Origin: Trifolium pratense
Lineage: Eukaryota; Streptophyta; Magnoliopsida; Fabales; Fabaceae
Reading direction: 5' to 3'
Assembly: GCF_020283565.1 (NCBI RefSeq)
Contig: NC_060062.1
Span: 6,175,322 to 6,239,321 of the forward strand
Length of the DNA: 64,000 nucleotides
Below are positions 1 through 12,835 of the stretch, piece by piece. How positions within the stretch are numbered: the first letter of the stretch is position 1; each line of letters begins with the position of its first letter. A model generated the notes under the pieces. That model was not told the DNA's origin. It saw nothing but the letters and a program-made list of their open reading frames with translations, and made no database searches. The translations under genes and the position numbers were made by a program.

Positions 1-1118
1 AAATTATTCATACATGGAAGCAAAGTACAAGCATTCTCTTTCCCATTCTCATCCTCATTATCAAACCTTCTCTTCCCAATGCAACTACACACATTGTCAT
101 CATCCTTTTTCTTCCAATAAACATACACAATCACAAGTCCAACAAGAGCGACCCCAGCAACATCGGCTGCTGAGATCAAAATAATCAAACCAGGGCTCAA
201 CCCTTTCGAGCTGTTACGAGGCTCGTCTTCGCGAGAAGATGAATTGGAACCTGATCCTCGGTCTGAGCCTGTGCAGGATTTTCTAAGTGGAAGTCCACAT
301 AGGTTTTTGTTACCGAGGAATGCAGTTGGACCCTGGTTTGAAAATGTTCCTGTTTGGGGAATCTCGCCAATTAGGTCGTTGTTTCGGAGATCAAAGTTCA
401 CGGTGGCCGACAATTTCCCGAGTGAGTTAGGAATCCTACCGGAGAGGTGGTTGAACGAGAGGTTCAGTGTACCAGAGAGGGTATGAAGTTCACCAATATC
501 TTCCGGGATTGAACCTTTGAAATCATTGGCGGAGAGGTCAAGTTGGATGATATTATCGAGTTCCGACCATACACCGGCCGGAATCTCGCCAGAGAATTTG
601 TTCCTTGCTAAAATAAGCCTTTGAATCTGCTTACATTTCTTGACATCATTAGGAATGCTACCGGATAACGAATTGTCAGAGAGGTCAAGATTCTGAAGAC
701 GTGGAATAGTACAAACGGAAGCCGGAAACGGACCGGAGAGATTATTCCGGTGAAGAAAAATACTATGTAATGCAGTAGCATTAAACAGCTGAACCGGAAC
801 TACACCATAGAAATCATTATCATGAAGATTAAGACGACGAAGATACCGAAGCGTACCAAGCTCCGACGGAATATAACCACGGAGAGATTTTCCGGCAAGC
901 GCGATTCCAACAACACGTGGCTCCGGTACACCAGAGATATTAGCACAGGAGATTCCCGACCAACCGCAGGGATAGGAATCTCCACCGTTCCAATCGGAGA
1001 AAACACCATCACCGGATTGATCAACAGCAGATTTCAGAGAGAGAAGTGCTAGACCATCGGATGAGAGAGAAAATGTGAAACTGAAGAAAAAATGAAAGCA
1101 AAGAAGAAATAACTTCAT
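1..1118 (-). CDS. LRR receptor-like kinase, ZAR1-like (5' part)
   Basis: The minus strand is open from an ATG at 1118 to the window edge (372 codons, no stop), so the gene continues to the left. Residues 1-20 form a hydrophobic signal peptide. An LRRNT-type segment follows (a SLKSAV region, then W-N-G-G and the CGWSGISC cysteine pair), then about seven leucine-rich repeats with the N-L-S-G-x-I/F-P pattern, and a C-terminal cap with LCGLPLRKSC. A Ser-rich juxtamembrane stretch precedes one transmembrane helix near residues 312-335, then a Lys/Asp-rich cytosolic start with CSCIG. This layout fits plant LRR-III receptor-like kinases of the ZAR1 / At2g01210 type, which sit in the plasma membrane. 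The kinase domain would lie beyond position 1, so whether it is active cannot be judged. Ligand and pathway are unknown from this sequence. Confidence 0.9.
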   Translation of the reverse strand, partial: MKLFLLCFHFFFSFTFSLSSDGLALLSLKSAVDQSGDGVFSDWNGGDSYPCGWSGISCANISGVPEPRVVGIALAGKSLRGYIPSELGTLRYLRRLNLHDNDFYGVVPVQLFNATALHSIFLHRNNLSGPFPASVCTIPRLQNLDLSDNSLSGSIPNDVKKCKQIQRLILARNKFSGEIPAGVWSELDNIIQLDLSANDFKGSIPEDIGELHTLSGTLNLSFNHLSGRIPNSLGKLSATVNFDLRNNDLIGEIPQTGTFSNQGPTAFLGNKNLCGLPLRKSCTGSDRGSGSNSSSREDEPRNSSKGLSPGLIILISAADVAGVALVGLVIVYVYWKKKDDDNVCSCIGKRRFDNEDENGKENACTLLPCMNN

Positions 1119-2838
1119 TGAAGAGTTATTTTTTCCTTTAATATTAATATTAAGAGAAAAAAAAGTTTAGTGTTTTTGTTATAATGGTGGTGATTGATAC
1201 GACACCGTTTTGGAGGTTAGAGGAAGAGAATAATGGTTTATGTGAAATTGCAGAGAGTGATGAAAAACAGAGGAATGGGAAGGTGTTGTATTTATGAGAA
1301 AGATAAGTTGTTTTTAATATGGTGGGGTCCATTTCCCGCCAAAAAGTACAGAGAGACTATCTAACCGAAAGAATGAAAAAGACAAAGAGTGAAGTATAAT
1401 GTAAGAAAAATTTAAAAACATTTATACGCTTAAAACTTCAAATTATTACATCATTATATTATATACTTTTGGGTTGTTATTATGGAAATATTGCTGGTCC
1501 ATGATGAGATTATGTTCTTTTGTGTGCAAGTTAATCTAATTTTTTAAGAAAAGTCATCTCTTGTAGTTTGTTGCATTAGCTCTTAATTTTGATTTTTCTT
1601 TTCTAATCAGGTTGTAAAATGTATGCTTGTCAACATAGTTTAGTTAATAAGGACATTATAATATGCAAAGACTAGAGTTCTTCTAACCCAAAATTCCGCT
1701 TATTTATTTTAAGAGATGAAATTCTGATCAATAGACTAGTTGACAAAAAAATAATTATGCTAGAGTGAAGCGATGAGATGCATTTAGTGGAATACTTAGA
1801 AAACTTAATTTGCACCATTAGCACTTGAAAGCTCATACTTGCACAATCATTTTAAATGACACAGTAAAAGTACAAATAAGCCATAAGTTTTTCTGAAGGG
1901 AACAAACATCTCCATCATAAGTGCTATTAAGCCACAAGTTTATCTAAAGGGAACTTCTCAATCGTATTCGTGTAATTTTTTAAGCTCAAATTCCATATAT
2001 CAAAGCCATAGAATTGATACTAACTACACTGCCAAAGGTTAAAGAAAATTGTTGGTAGAACGCACTTATGGCATTATAATCTCTTTTCTTTTATCATGGG
2101 ATCTTATTGCCTTGACCTAGTGCAATCCTTTTCTACAACCAACCACCACTTTCTCACTCACAGTAAAACTAAAAGGGGATGTGCCATCATAAACACTTCT
2201 TTTATACCGTACGTTTTACTGCAATTAAAGCCATTTGTTCCTTCACGTGATTGGGTAATGGAGATATATACCATCCTTTGCTATAAGCCTATAATTATTC
2301 AATCGTTGAGTGGAACATGTAATAAATAATAATTGCATCTACTACTACGTCTTAATCATTCAAAACAAACTTACAAGCTAATTAACGAAGCCACAATAAA
2401 TATATGGCATAACATCACAAGTTTTTCAAATGTTTGTTTATACAATTTTGGCAATTATTTATACTAGCATGTAAGAACTTCAATATGTTCTAGACCACAA
2501 AAAAAAAAAAAAAAGAACTTCAATATGTCCCTAATATCTTCCCATGTTTCAAAAGAAGATACATTAAATCCAGCCAGCCAAATTATTAAATAGAAATCCA
2601 ACAGAGAAAACAAATTAATGCTTCTCTTTGAAATCAAGGAATATAATTGATTGCAGTCACAAAATAGCTAAAATGAAGATTTCGACCAAATGTTTTGAAA
2701 ATCTGACTTAACAAACCAGTAGGAGTCGGACGACTAACCAGATGAATTTCAAATCCAAATACTTCTTATTACAATGTCCAACTTTAATTTAGCCAGTTAA
2801 ACAAACTACAACATGACCAGAAGGTAACTGATTTAACC
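1119..2838. other. Gene-free upstream region of the LRR kinase
   Basis: AT-rich DNA upstream of the receptor kinase start, so it should hold that gene's 5' UTR and promoter. I could not place a TATA box confidently. Short open frames here have no recognisable domain. The only structured item is a poly-A stub with a 16-bp direct repeat at 2473-2528, listed separately. Confidence 0.5.
2473..2528 (+). repeat. Poly-A stub flanked by 16-bp target duplication
   Basis: AAGAACTTCAATATGT occurs at 2473-2488 and again at 2513-2528. Between the copies are only tctagaccac and a run of A. This is the footprint expected of an almost completely 5'-truncated poly-A retroposon. Polymerase slippage cannot be excluded. 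Confidence 0.55.
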
Positions 2839-2844
2839 TCATGC

Positions 2845-3105
2845 TTGGTTTTCGAAATAGAACTGAAGACTCTGCTAAGGAACAAGGAAATGCTTTACAT
2901 ATGGTACTTAAACAAACAGATAAGGACAATGGACAGAAAAAAAATTGGAGAACTGATTGGAGGTTTTCAACAGGCCATAACAGATGGCACAACAGAGAGG
3001 GAAATAATCAACCAAGCCAAGAGATTGAAGTTGGCTCCAACAACCAGCACAGACACAATTCAAATAATGGCAGGCCTTGAATTCCAGGCCAGCCAGAAGC
3101 CATGA
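2845..3105 (+). pseudogene. Possible ORF1 remnant of the LINE
   Basis: An 86-codon open frame lies directly upstream of the LINE endonuclease. Its TGA (3103-3105) overlaps the ATG at 3102, an ATGA arrangement. The protein is Lys/Arg and Gln rich, with no zinc knuckle or other domain I recognise. Position suggests the end of a LINE ORF1, but the sequence alone does not prove it, and a chance frame is possible. Confidence 0.3.
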
Positions 3106-3746
3106 AGGTATTATCCTGGAACTGTCAGGGGCTTGGCAACCCCAAGACAGTGCGAGCTTTGAAAAACCTCATTGCATACAACCAGCCAGACATCCTCTTC
3201 CTTATGGAAACTAAAATGCATGATCTCTCGGAAAATTTTAAAGCTAAGTTTGCTGCTACTTACAGCTCTTATGGTATTGATTGTACTCTTAACGGGGAGA
3301 GGGGAAAATCTGGGGGTATCTCTTGCTTATGTGGAATCATTGTACTTGTCAAATTGATATTAAGGATATGGATTTTAAGTACATTGATGTCTTAGTTACT
3401 AACCTTTCAAATTCTATGATTTGGAGAGCAACTGGTGTGTATGGGTACCCTCAACACCATAATAAACACCTTACTTGTGATCTTATTAAAAATCTCTCTA
3501 ATAATACTACTAACAATAAGTGGCTCCTATTTGGTGATTTCAATTTAATCCTCAGCAGTGGGGAAAAATTCGAGGGAAACCCTTTGGATAATAATCTCAC
3601 TTCTTTATTCAGATCAACTCTAAATTTTTGTGACTTGCAGGATTTGGGATTTAAGGGAGACATCTTCACTTGGAACAATAGACAACAAGGAGACCAGTTC
3701 ATCAAATCTAGAATAGATAGATTCCTTGCAAACTCTGATTGGACTA
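3102..3746 (+). pseudogene. LINE endonuclease, 5' half, frameshifted
   Basis: The frame starting at 3102 begins MKVLSWNCQGLGNP, the N-terminal signature of the endonuclease (EEP fold) of plant L1-type LINEs, followed by PDILFLMETK. Near 3325 the homology shifts to another frame that carries VYGYP, WLLFGDFN (catalytic Asp and Asn), LGFKGDIFTWNN and SRIDRFLANSDW. The frameshift makes this a dead copy. Homology stops at 3746, exactly where the LTR retrotransposon begins, and resumes at 12836. The element would have been a non-LTR retrotransposon ORF2 (endonuclease plus reverse transcriptase). Confidence 0.88.
3742..3746. repeat. Left 5-bp target site duplication (gacta)
   Basis: GACTA lies directly before the TG of the left LTR and recurs at 12831-12835 directly after the CA of the right LTR. 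Removing the insert and one copy rejoins the LINE endonuclease in frame, which confirms the boundary. Confidence 0.95.
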
Positions 3747-6700
3747 TGTAACACCCCAAATTTTATAAACTAGTATTTTCTTTATATTATTAATTTTAGT
3801 ATTTTTTAAAAATTAATTTGATCATTTAGTTACATTTTAATAATAATTTGTGAAAATAATATATTCAATGAGTATACAATATCATGTTAGTTTCTCTAAA
3901 GTGTGAGAATGTTTAAGTAATTATTTTCTTAGAAATGAACTTTAGATAAAGGAAACCTATAAATCTAATATATTAATTTAGTGTAAGCTATGGTTGAAAT
4001 TTTAGAACTGAGAGTGTAAAAGTATACACCGTTAAAAATAAATAGTTTATAAAAATATGTCGGAAATAAATAGTTTATTCCCGAATTATTTTATGTGTGC
4101 TTTGATAGTATATTTATCTTGTGTAGGCTGCTAATTAATATTTTCTCTAGACTATGAATTTAAGAAAAATATTTTTGAGATCACAAAAATATGTAAGTTT
4201 GGATAATGTCCTTAATTTTATCATTTCTATTAAAAATAAAAATGAAAAATAAAATAAAATGAACGATTAAAATAAGAGTAATTAAGAGATAAGCATGCAT
4301 TTAATTTTATGATAAGAACTACACCTATGAAATCAATGTGGCCCCTTTGTTCCTCACAAAATGAAAGTGAAAACGTGGATCTAATATTTACCATGGAGAG
4401 GTAGAAGCATGAACCTATAAATAGAACATTAACCTTTTATCAAACCCACACAACTATCACTCTCAAAAGAAGGCAGGAATGTTAAGGTCCGAAACTCTTC
4501 CTTCTTCTTAAATTCTTTTATTTTGTTTGTTTGTCCTTTTAAAAAATTAGTCTTTTTCATTCACTTTAAAACTTTCTATTACTTTAATTTCAATAACTTT
4601 CAAGTTTAGGTTCTTTTGTTCCTTCTTTCTAAAACTTCTAAAACATTCATGTCACTTATTCACATGTTGGTTATGTCATTAGTGTTCTATTTCTAGCAGT
4701 TTTTAGCTTAGACAATTAAATCAATGAAGCTAAAAGTCATTTTCTTTCAAAAACAGGGTGTACTTATTCAATATACTAGTTAGTTACTGGTTGTTTATCT
4801 TTATTTGGCTTTGTTTTGATATTGGGCTCGGTCACTACTCTATAATAATTCCCTAAGTTTTAACTAAACAACATTCATTTACTTAATTGTTTAGAAATAA
4901 AATAAAATCAAAGATAGAAATCGAAAACATGGTAACAGCACCATATCCTTCTAAACATTTAGATTAGTATTATGATGGGTGGAAAGTGTTTGTTTAAATG
5001 ATCTGAAGCCATATACATGATTAGAAATGCCATGCGATTTTCTTGTCATGCAATATTGTTCTTGTTAATATTACAATGTCGGCTTCTTGTTCTTGAATAA
5101 TTTACTTTAACACTTTAATGATGTTAGACTTGTAATTACAATTATAGTTAGTTAAGAGACACTTGTTTCTATAAGTGAATAGGTATCATAGAAGAAGGTG
5201 ATCGCTGAAGCTAATTTGGAAAGCTTCGAGGTAAGGGGAATCGCTAATAATAAGTTTCGATGAGCACAAGAAATGTGTTACTTGTATATTTATATTATTA
5301 GTTATAATTAGGGGTGTTGTGTACTTTATAGTAATTTAAATTCATTAAGGTATATGCAAAATGCAAAATGATGAGTGATTGATTTGGTTTGAGTTTATGT
5401 GAATAAATCTTCTGCAATATATGATTTTTAAAATGTTCATGTGCTTGAGTGTTTATGGTGAAAGTTTGAGGTGATCTCATAAGTTGTATGGTGAGTTTTG
5501 AGGATTAATATGTCTAAGTTAGATATTGACAAAGACAAATTAAGTTGAAGAGTTAAATAATTAATCACCTTTGATAGGTGAAGAGCAAAACAGGGTGTTT
5601 CTTACAGTACTATAATGTATGTAAGACTGAGGATAGGTTCGGCGTGGTCGCCTCAAGACCTAATGGGGATCACCGGCGTTTTGAACTCCTACCAATAGTC
5701 AGAGATAGCCACTCTGACTGGAGGAAATCATATAACCCGACGTGGTGAAACCTGACTGTGCAGGACTATCTATAATAAGGTGTAGCGCTCGGGCCAGAAT
5801 GGTTGAGACATATTTGATATATGTTGATTTGCAAACGACCATGTTATGGCAGTTGAAACGGCCTTACGCTCATAATAGAGGTCTCCATGGAGTAGGTTGA
5901 ATAAAGATAATACTAACCAAGTTAGAAGACTAACTTTGAGTGAAGAATTATGATTGGATTTTATATACATTTTAAATGATTAAATTTCGATGTTTGATAT
6001 ATTTGATATATTGGATATATTTGATTATCTTTGTTTTTGACTAATTGTTGAATTGTGATATTGATATAATGTTTTGTGCAATTCATATTTTTGTGACTAT
6101 TTGACTATACGTGACTATTTGACTACTTGATTCTATTTGATGTAAATACATGATTAGATACTCAGGTATGTATATATACTAGTTAATTAAATGTATATAC
6201 TTGTATAATATTATCTGTAGCCTTGTGACATCATCACGATGGTAACTTGTGTACGAGTGATTCACCCCTTACAATAGTTAGTGCAGGATATTAAGACCTC
6301 AAGTTGAAGTTCATTGAGGAAAGGAAAATGGCATTGTGAGAGACATTAAAATAATGAACGTGAGGTATCTGATTGGTGGTCTAGTTTTATTTTTGCATTC
6401 CGAAGAGAAAGATCTCTTTGATATGTATTGATGACGTCATTGGGGTACTCTCTAGATGACATGCATCTTTAGTGTTTGACCAGCTCATGATTGTTTGTGG
6501 GTTAGAGTCTTTTGTAGGAATTTATCTTTTATTATTTCATATTGAAAAATTGTAAGACACTTATGTGAAATGGAAATGTTTTATATTTGAAAATTCTTTG
6601 AGCAAAATTACTTGATGATTGTTTGATATAAGTGATGCATATTATTTAGGGGCTTACCTTCGATTTAAATAAAGTGTATTTTGAAATTACTTAAAGAAAC

Positions 6701-6860
6701 AAAAAAATAATACTCATATATTAGAGTACATTTCTCACTTATTACTTTCTTTTTAAGAAAAATAAACCAGCATAATTTTATTTGCTTGTATTTAAGCATT
6801 TAAATTTGGGTAGAGAACTGTGACGCTCTTCTTTTCAGTCTCTGAAAAGGGGGTGTTACA
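3747..6860 (+). repeat. Left LTR of the LARD-like element
   Basis: 3,114 bp, TG...CA ends, with terminal inverted TGTAACACCCC / GGGTGTTACA. The R region probably starts downstream of the TATA box at 4416-4423. A relatively GC-rich patch lies at about 5630-5900. Two short minus-strand frames here recur exactly 5,970 bp downstream only because the LTRs are copies, so I do not treat them as genes. Confidence 0.93.
4416..4423 (+). promoter_or_regulatory. LTR TATA box
   Basis: TATAAATA about 670 bp inside the left LTR, followed some 30 bp later by a CA-rich start-like tract (cacacaactatcactctc). The equivalent in the right LTR is 10386-10393. It is the best promoter candidate in the LTR. Confidence 0.6.
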
Positions 6861-6865
6861 ATTAG

Positions 6866-6877
6866 TGGTATCAGAGC
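6866..6877 (+). other. Primer binding site, tRNA-iMet type
   Basis: TGGTATCAGAGC starts five bases after the left LTR. It is the standard complement of the 3' end of initiator tRNA-Met used by most plant LTR retrotransposons. Confidence 0.92.
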
Positions 6878-9702
6878 TGGTCGAGTCTTTCGGGAGTCTT
6901 TGGGGAATAGGTTCATGATGCTTTTGTTGTGTCATCTATGTTTGCTTTTGTTATGTGATCTTTGTTTGCTTTTGTGGTGTGATCTTTGTTCGAACTTGTT
7001 GGATTAATTGTAGTTAAGATAAAAGTGTTTTCATTCTAAGTTTGTATATGGGGTATAAGGATGGTCTAATCGTAATGGAAATTTTGTGAGTCATTTTAGT
7101 GCAGATGATGACAACATGGATATATGTCAGAATGAGTAGAACTCCTGATGGTTAGTCAATTTTCTTTTTCTAAGTAGACTAAGGAACTACATTGAAAGAT
7201 TTTGATACTTTAAATTATTGAGAATATAGTTGGTTGACTAGTATAAATAAATAGATAATAATGGGATCTAATGATTTTTCTATATGCATAATTAGATCAT
7301 AGAGAGTGAGTAATAATAGAGAATCATATAAATATCTTAGAATGTTTAGGAAAACATTAGTTTTATATGACTAATAATTATGATAATGTTATGATAGACT
7401 TAGAGTATGGTAAGGTCTTGCTTGTTTGAGAGTCTTATGGATTGAAATTTTACTTCACTAAGAGAATCAATGGTCATATATGTAGGTGATTATGTAGTTC
7501 AAGAATATGTAACATTGTGTTAGCTTATGGCTAGTCGAATAATATGTGAGCATGGAATTTAGTAGACTTTAGCGCGGATGCCAATTTTTAGAAATGGTAT
7601 TACGATAAGAAAAAAAAAATCATAGTAAATCCTAAAGAAATTTAAGTAATAGTTTGTTAAGGTAAAATTTTAGGGACATGAGATTTTGCTTTGCTAGTCT
7701 TTGTTTTGATGGTATAGGATTCCTTATGTTTTTTTTTTTTAGTTATTAGGCTAACTGCCGCGTTGCTGCATTTTTGTGGTTAGGTAAGTACAAATTGATT
7801 GTTTTGGTTTCTAGTATGGTGTATTGGTTTTGCTATGTTTTGTTGGTCATGCTATGCTTGCATAATTTTTGTTCTTGTTGTCTTTCCCCTATTATAGGCA
7901 TTTATTGTAGTTATGTAAGAATTATTATAAATAAAATTGTGTTGTTTCAAAATTTTAAGAAAATAAATAAATTAAGACTCATGGTTAAGGTTAATTATGT
8001 TAAAATTGGAAGAGTGTGTCTATGGTCAATTTTACATTGGAGTAAGTTATGTGAAACAAACTAGTTCTATAGGATGAACCAATACAAGACTACTAGAGTA
8101 AATTTTAGAATTGATGAAATATGATTATTTTGATAAGTGAAAATAAAATATATTTAACGATGAGTTTGAGATATTTGATTGTGGTGTATTTTAGAAAGTT
8201 TAATTTTAGTTATTAAGAATATGATTGAATACTTTTAGTTGGAAAATATAGCACACACTTGCTGCAAATATAAATAGATTATCTTTCAAAAGAAAAAGTA
8301 TGGGTAGATTTAATTTTTTTTAAGAAAAAGTGAGTAGATTTAGAGTTAGTTGTAAGAACTATAGTTGACAAAAGAATTTCTATTGGATAGTATGGTTAAG
8401 GGAAGATATCTAAGTAAGTATGAAGACTTGAGCTTCAGATAATGATATAGTAAATAATAAGTTTTGAGGAGAGTGAAACAATATAAGTGGAGGTTTTAAT
8501 ATCGAAATGGTGTTGTGGTTTAGTTGAGTGGTTCACTTTGGAATAGTGGAGAAGATATAGTAGGTATATATTAATCCTATGAACTTCTTAGAAGAAGAAT
8601 CTTTATTTTAGTTTTGGATGAAACTTTAGTTTCTACCAAGATAGAATTATAGTATAAGCATGACTAGTCTTTTGATATAATTTTAATGGTATAGAAAGAG
8701 TTTGGGTGGTATATAGGAAAAACATCTCAGCCTATACATAAATTGTTATACCTTCAGTTGGATTTTATTAGTGGAAGGGAGATTATTTTTTGGATTTATC
8801 GATTCTTAGATTATATATACCGAGTTTAGGAAAAGAAAAAAAAAAAAGAAGTTGGACTCTGAAAAATATTGATCGGATTATGAATTTTGATTTAGATATT
8901 AGAAATTTTCAATACATAGAATTGTGATTAATTTTGCAAGTGTGGAATGAACTTGTGTGGCATCTAAGTTTGAAACTTTAGCTTTATATAACTGAGATAA
9001 GAAAGTTAAAAGTATAGTGATTGGACTAGGAACTTTATTTGTAGATTAGAAAATTGCTAAGATTTAGAAATGTAGTTAAGATATAAATACATAAATTTTT
9101 GAAGATAAATGTGAATTCAAAAAATTAGTTATGGAAGTTGAACTTATAGGAATGAATTTTATAAGTAGTATAGAGAATAGTGATAGTTAAGTTTTGATTA
9201 TGATGTTTGAAAGACCTATATCTAATGTTAAGAATAGTAAATAGTACTATGGTCGCTAATATTCAATGTCAAGAACGGTAATGATAATATGATTTTAGTG
9301 TTAAGATAAATGATTTTTTAAAGATTATTAATAGTAGACTAGAAATAGTGAAGTCAAAATTTTTTATGATAAGTTTACTAGGTAGGTAGAGCTGTACTTG
9401 AAGTTTGATATTTTTGGGGTGAGTTTAGATTTTAAATGTGTATAAAAGAAATTTTTGAGTTTTGATTGTAATTTTAGCAAGGCTATAGAAAATCATAGGA
9501 ACATGATATATTAAAAGTTAAGTCTATTATATTTATCAAATGAATTCTTAAAGAAGTATCTATCTTTATTATTATTATTTTTGGGTAAGGAGATCATGTA
9601 CATATGCTATTAATTATATAATTCGAAGTAACTAAATTTGTCTAACTATAAGATAGTTGTCATAAATTTCTTTATTACAAATTTCGAGGACGAAATTTTT
9701 TT

Positions 9703-9716
9703 AAGAGGGGTAGTAA
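9703..9716 (+). other. Polypurine tract of the LARD-like element
   Basis: AAGAGGGGTAGTAA lies immediately before the right LTR. It is preceded by the TTCGAGGACGAAATT motif usual at this position in plant gypsy elements. It would prime plus-strand DNA synthesis. Confidence 0.8.
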
Positions 9717-12700
9717 TGTAACACCCCAAATTTTATAAACTAGTATTTTCTTTATATTATTAATTTTAGTATTTTTTAAAAATTAATTTGATCATTTAGT
9801 TACATTTTAATAATAATTTGTGAAAATAATATATTCAATGAGTATACAATATCATGTTAGTTTCTCTAAAGTGTGAGAATGTTTAAGTAATTATTTTCTT
9901 AGAAATGAACTTTAGATAAAGGAAACCTATAAATCTAATATATTAATTTAGTGTAAGCTATGGTTGAAATTTTAGAACTGAGAGTGTAAAAGTATACACC
10001 GTTAAAAATAAATAGTTTATAAAAATATGTCGGAAATAAATAGTTTATTCCCGAATTATTTTATGTGTGCTTTGATAGTATATTTATCTTGTGTAGGCTG
10101 CTAATTAATATTTTCTCTAGACTATGAATTTAAGAAAAATATTTTTGAGATCACAAAAATATGTAAGTTTGGATAATGTCCTTAATTTTATCATTTCTAT
10201 TAAAAATAAAAATGAAAAATAAAATAAAATGAACGATTAAAATAAGAGTAATTAAGAGATAAGCATGCATTTAATTTTATGATAAGAACTACACCTATGA
10301 AATCAATGTGGCCCCTTTGTTCCTCACAAAATGAAAGTGAAAACGTGGATCTAATATTTACCATGGAGAGGTAGAAGCATGAACCTATAAATAGAACATT
10401 AACCTTTTATCAAACCCACACAACTATCACTCTCAAAAGAAGGCAGGAATGTTAAGGTCCGAAACTCTTCCTTCTTCTTAAATTCTTTTATTTTGTTTGT
10501 TTGTCCTTTTAAAAAATTAGTCTTTTTCATTCACTTTAAAACTTTCTATTACTTTAATTTCAATAACTTTCAAGTTTAGGTTCTTTTGTTCCTTCTTTCT
10601 AAAACTTCTAAAACATTCATGTCACTTATTCACATGTTGGTTATGTCATTAGTGTTCTATTTCTAGCAGTTTTTAGCTTAGACAATTAAATCAATGAAGC
10701 TAAAAGTCATTTTCTTTCAAAAACAGGGTGTACTTATTCAATATACTAGTTAGTTACTGGTTGTTTATCTTTATTTGGCTTTGTTTTGATATTGGGCTCG
10801 GTCACTACTCTATAATAATTCCCTAAGTTTTAACTAAACAACATTCATTTACTTAATTGTTTAGAAATAAAATAAAATCAAAGATAGAAATCGAAAACAT
10901 GGTAACAGCACCATATCCTTCTAAACATTTAGATTAGTATTATGATGGGTGGAAAGTGTTTGTTTAAATGATCTGAAGCCATATACATGATTAGAAATGC
11001 CATGCGATTTTCTTGTCATGCAATATTGTTCTTGTTAATATTACAATGTCGGCTTCTTGTTCTTGAATAATTTACTTTAACACTTTAATGATGTTAGACT
11101 TGTAATTACAATTATAGTTAGTTAAGAGACACTTGTTTCTATAAGTGAATAGGTATCATAGAAGAAGGTGATCGCTGAAGCTAATTTGGAAAGCTTCGAG
11201 GTAAGGGGAATCGCTAATAATAAGTTTCGATGAGCACAAGAAATGTGTTACTTGTATATTTATATTATTAGTTATAATTAGGGGTGTTGTGTACTTTATA
11301 GTAATTTAAATTCATTAAGGTATATGCAAAATGCAAAATGATGAGTGATTGATTTGGTTTGAGTTTATGTGAATAAATCTTCTGCAATATATGATTTTTA
11401 AAATGTTCATGTGCTTGAGTGTTTATGGTGAAAGTTTGAGGTGATCTCATAAGTTGTATGGTGAGTTTTGAGGATTAATATGTCTAAGTTAGATATTGAC
11501 AAAGACAAATTAAGTTGAAGAGTTAAATAATTAATCACCTTTGATAGGTGAAGAGCAAAACAGGGTGTTTCTTACAGTACTATAATGTATGTAAGACTGA
11601 GGATAGGTTCGGCGTGGTCGCCTCAAGACCTAATGGGGATCACCGGCGTTTTGAACTCCTACCAATAGTCAGAGATAGCCACTCTGACTGGAGGAAATCA
11701 TATAACCCGACGTGGTGAAACCTGACTGTGCAGGACTATCTATAATAAGGTGTAGCGCTCGGGCCAGAATGGTTGAGACATATTTGATATATGTTGATTT
11801 GCAAACGACCATGTTATGGCAGTTGAAACGGCCTTACGCTCATAATAGAGGTCTCCATGGAGTAGGTTGAATAAAGATAATACTAACCAAGTTAGAAGAC
11901 TAACTTTGAGTGAAGAATTATGATTGGATTTTATATACATTTTAAATGATTAAATTTCGATGTTTGATATATTTGATATATTGGATATATTTGATTATCT
12001 TTGTTTTTGACTAATTGTTGAATTGTGATATTGATATAATGTTTTGTGCAATTCATATTTTTGTGACTATTTGACTATACGTGACTATTTGACTACTTGA
12101 TTCTATTTGATGTAAATACATGATTAGATACTCAGGTATGTATATATACTAGTTAATTAAATGTATATACTTGTATAATATTATCTGTAGCCTTGTGACA
12201 TCATCACGATGGTAACTTGTGTACGAGTGATTCACCCCTTACAATAGTTAGTGCAGGATATTAAGACCTCAAGTTGAAGTTCATTGAGGAAAGGAAAATG
12301 GCATTGTGAGAGACATTAAAATAATGAACGTGAGGTATCTGATTGGTGGTCTAGTTTTATTTTTGCATTCCGAAGAGAAAGATCTCTTTGATATGTATTG
12401 ATGACGTCATTGGGGTACTCTCTAGATGACATGCATCTTTAGTGTTTGACCAGCTCATGATTGTTTGTGGGTTAGAGTCTTTTGTAGGAATTTATCTTTT
12501 ATTATTTCATATTGAAAAATTGTAAGACACTTATGTGAAATGGAAATGTTTTATATTTGAAAATTCTTTGAGCAAAATTACTTGATGATTGTTTGATATA
12601 AGTGATGCATATTATTTAGGGGCTTACCTTCGATTTAAATAAAGTGTATTTTGAAATTACTTAAAGAAACAAAAAAATAATACTCATATATTAGAGTACA

Positions 12701-12830
12701 TTTCTCACTTATTACTTTCTTTTTAAGAAAAATAAACCAGCATAATTTTATTTGCTTGTATTTAAGCATTTAAATTTGGGTAGAGAACTGTGACGCTCTT
12801 CTTTTCAGTCTCTGAAAAGGGGGTGTTACA
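9717..12830 (+). repeat. Right LTR of the LARD-like element
   Basis: 3,114 bp, offset 5,970 bp from the left LTR and apparently identical to it. It is followed by the GACTA target duplication at 12831-12835. The identity indicates a recent insertion. Confidence 0.93.
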
Positions 12831-12835
12831 GACTA

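Larger units (their letters stand above)
6861..9716 (+). other. Non-coding internal domain of the LARD-like element
   Basis: 2.86 kb without a readable retroviral protein in any frame. The longest frame (7774-8064, 96 codons) is hydrophobic and low in complexity and is probably spurious. By eye the plus strand has very little C compared with G, A and T over 8100-9600. This could reflect mutation of methylated cytosines in an old gag-pol lineage or selection on the transcript. Confidence 0.75.
3747..12830 (+). mobile_element. Non-autonomous LTR retrotransposon (LARD-like), intact
   Basis: A complete 9,084-bp element: left LTR 3747-6860, internal DNA 6861-9716 and right LTR 9717-12830. The LTRs start TGTAACACCCC and end GGGTGTTACA, have equal length and show no difference on reading. 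A tRNA-iMet-type primer site follows the left LTR and a purine tract precedes the right one. The sequence before the tract (TTCGAGGACGAAATTTTTTT) is the form common in plant Ty3/gypsy elements. No gag, protease, integrase or RT can be read in any frame, so mobility would need proteins from another element. Long LTRs with a non-coding core match the class called LARD. Family membership is inference. Confidence 0.92.

Noticed and set aside
800..1052. Plus and minus frames inside the LRR region in other phases
   Set aside because: They overlap the clear LRR kinase frame and lack any domain.
5298..5970. Two minus-strand short frames inside the LARD LTR, identical to frames at 11268-11940
   Set aside because: They repeat only because both LTRs are copies. 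No domain, no start context, low complexity.
7774..8064. 96-codon hydrophobic frame in the LARD interior
   Set aside because: T-rich sequence gives hydrophobic residues by composition. It has no homology I recognise.
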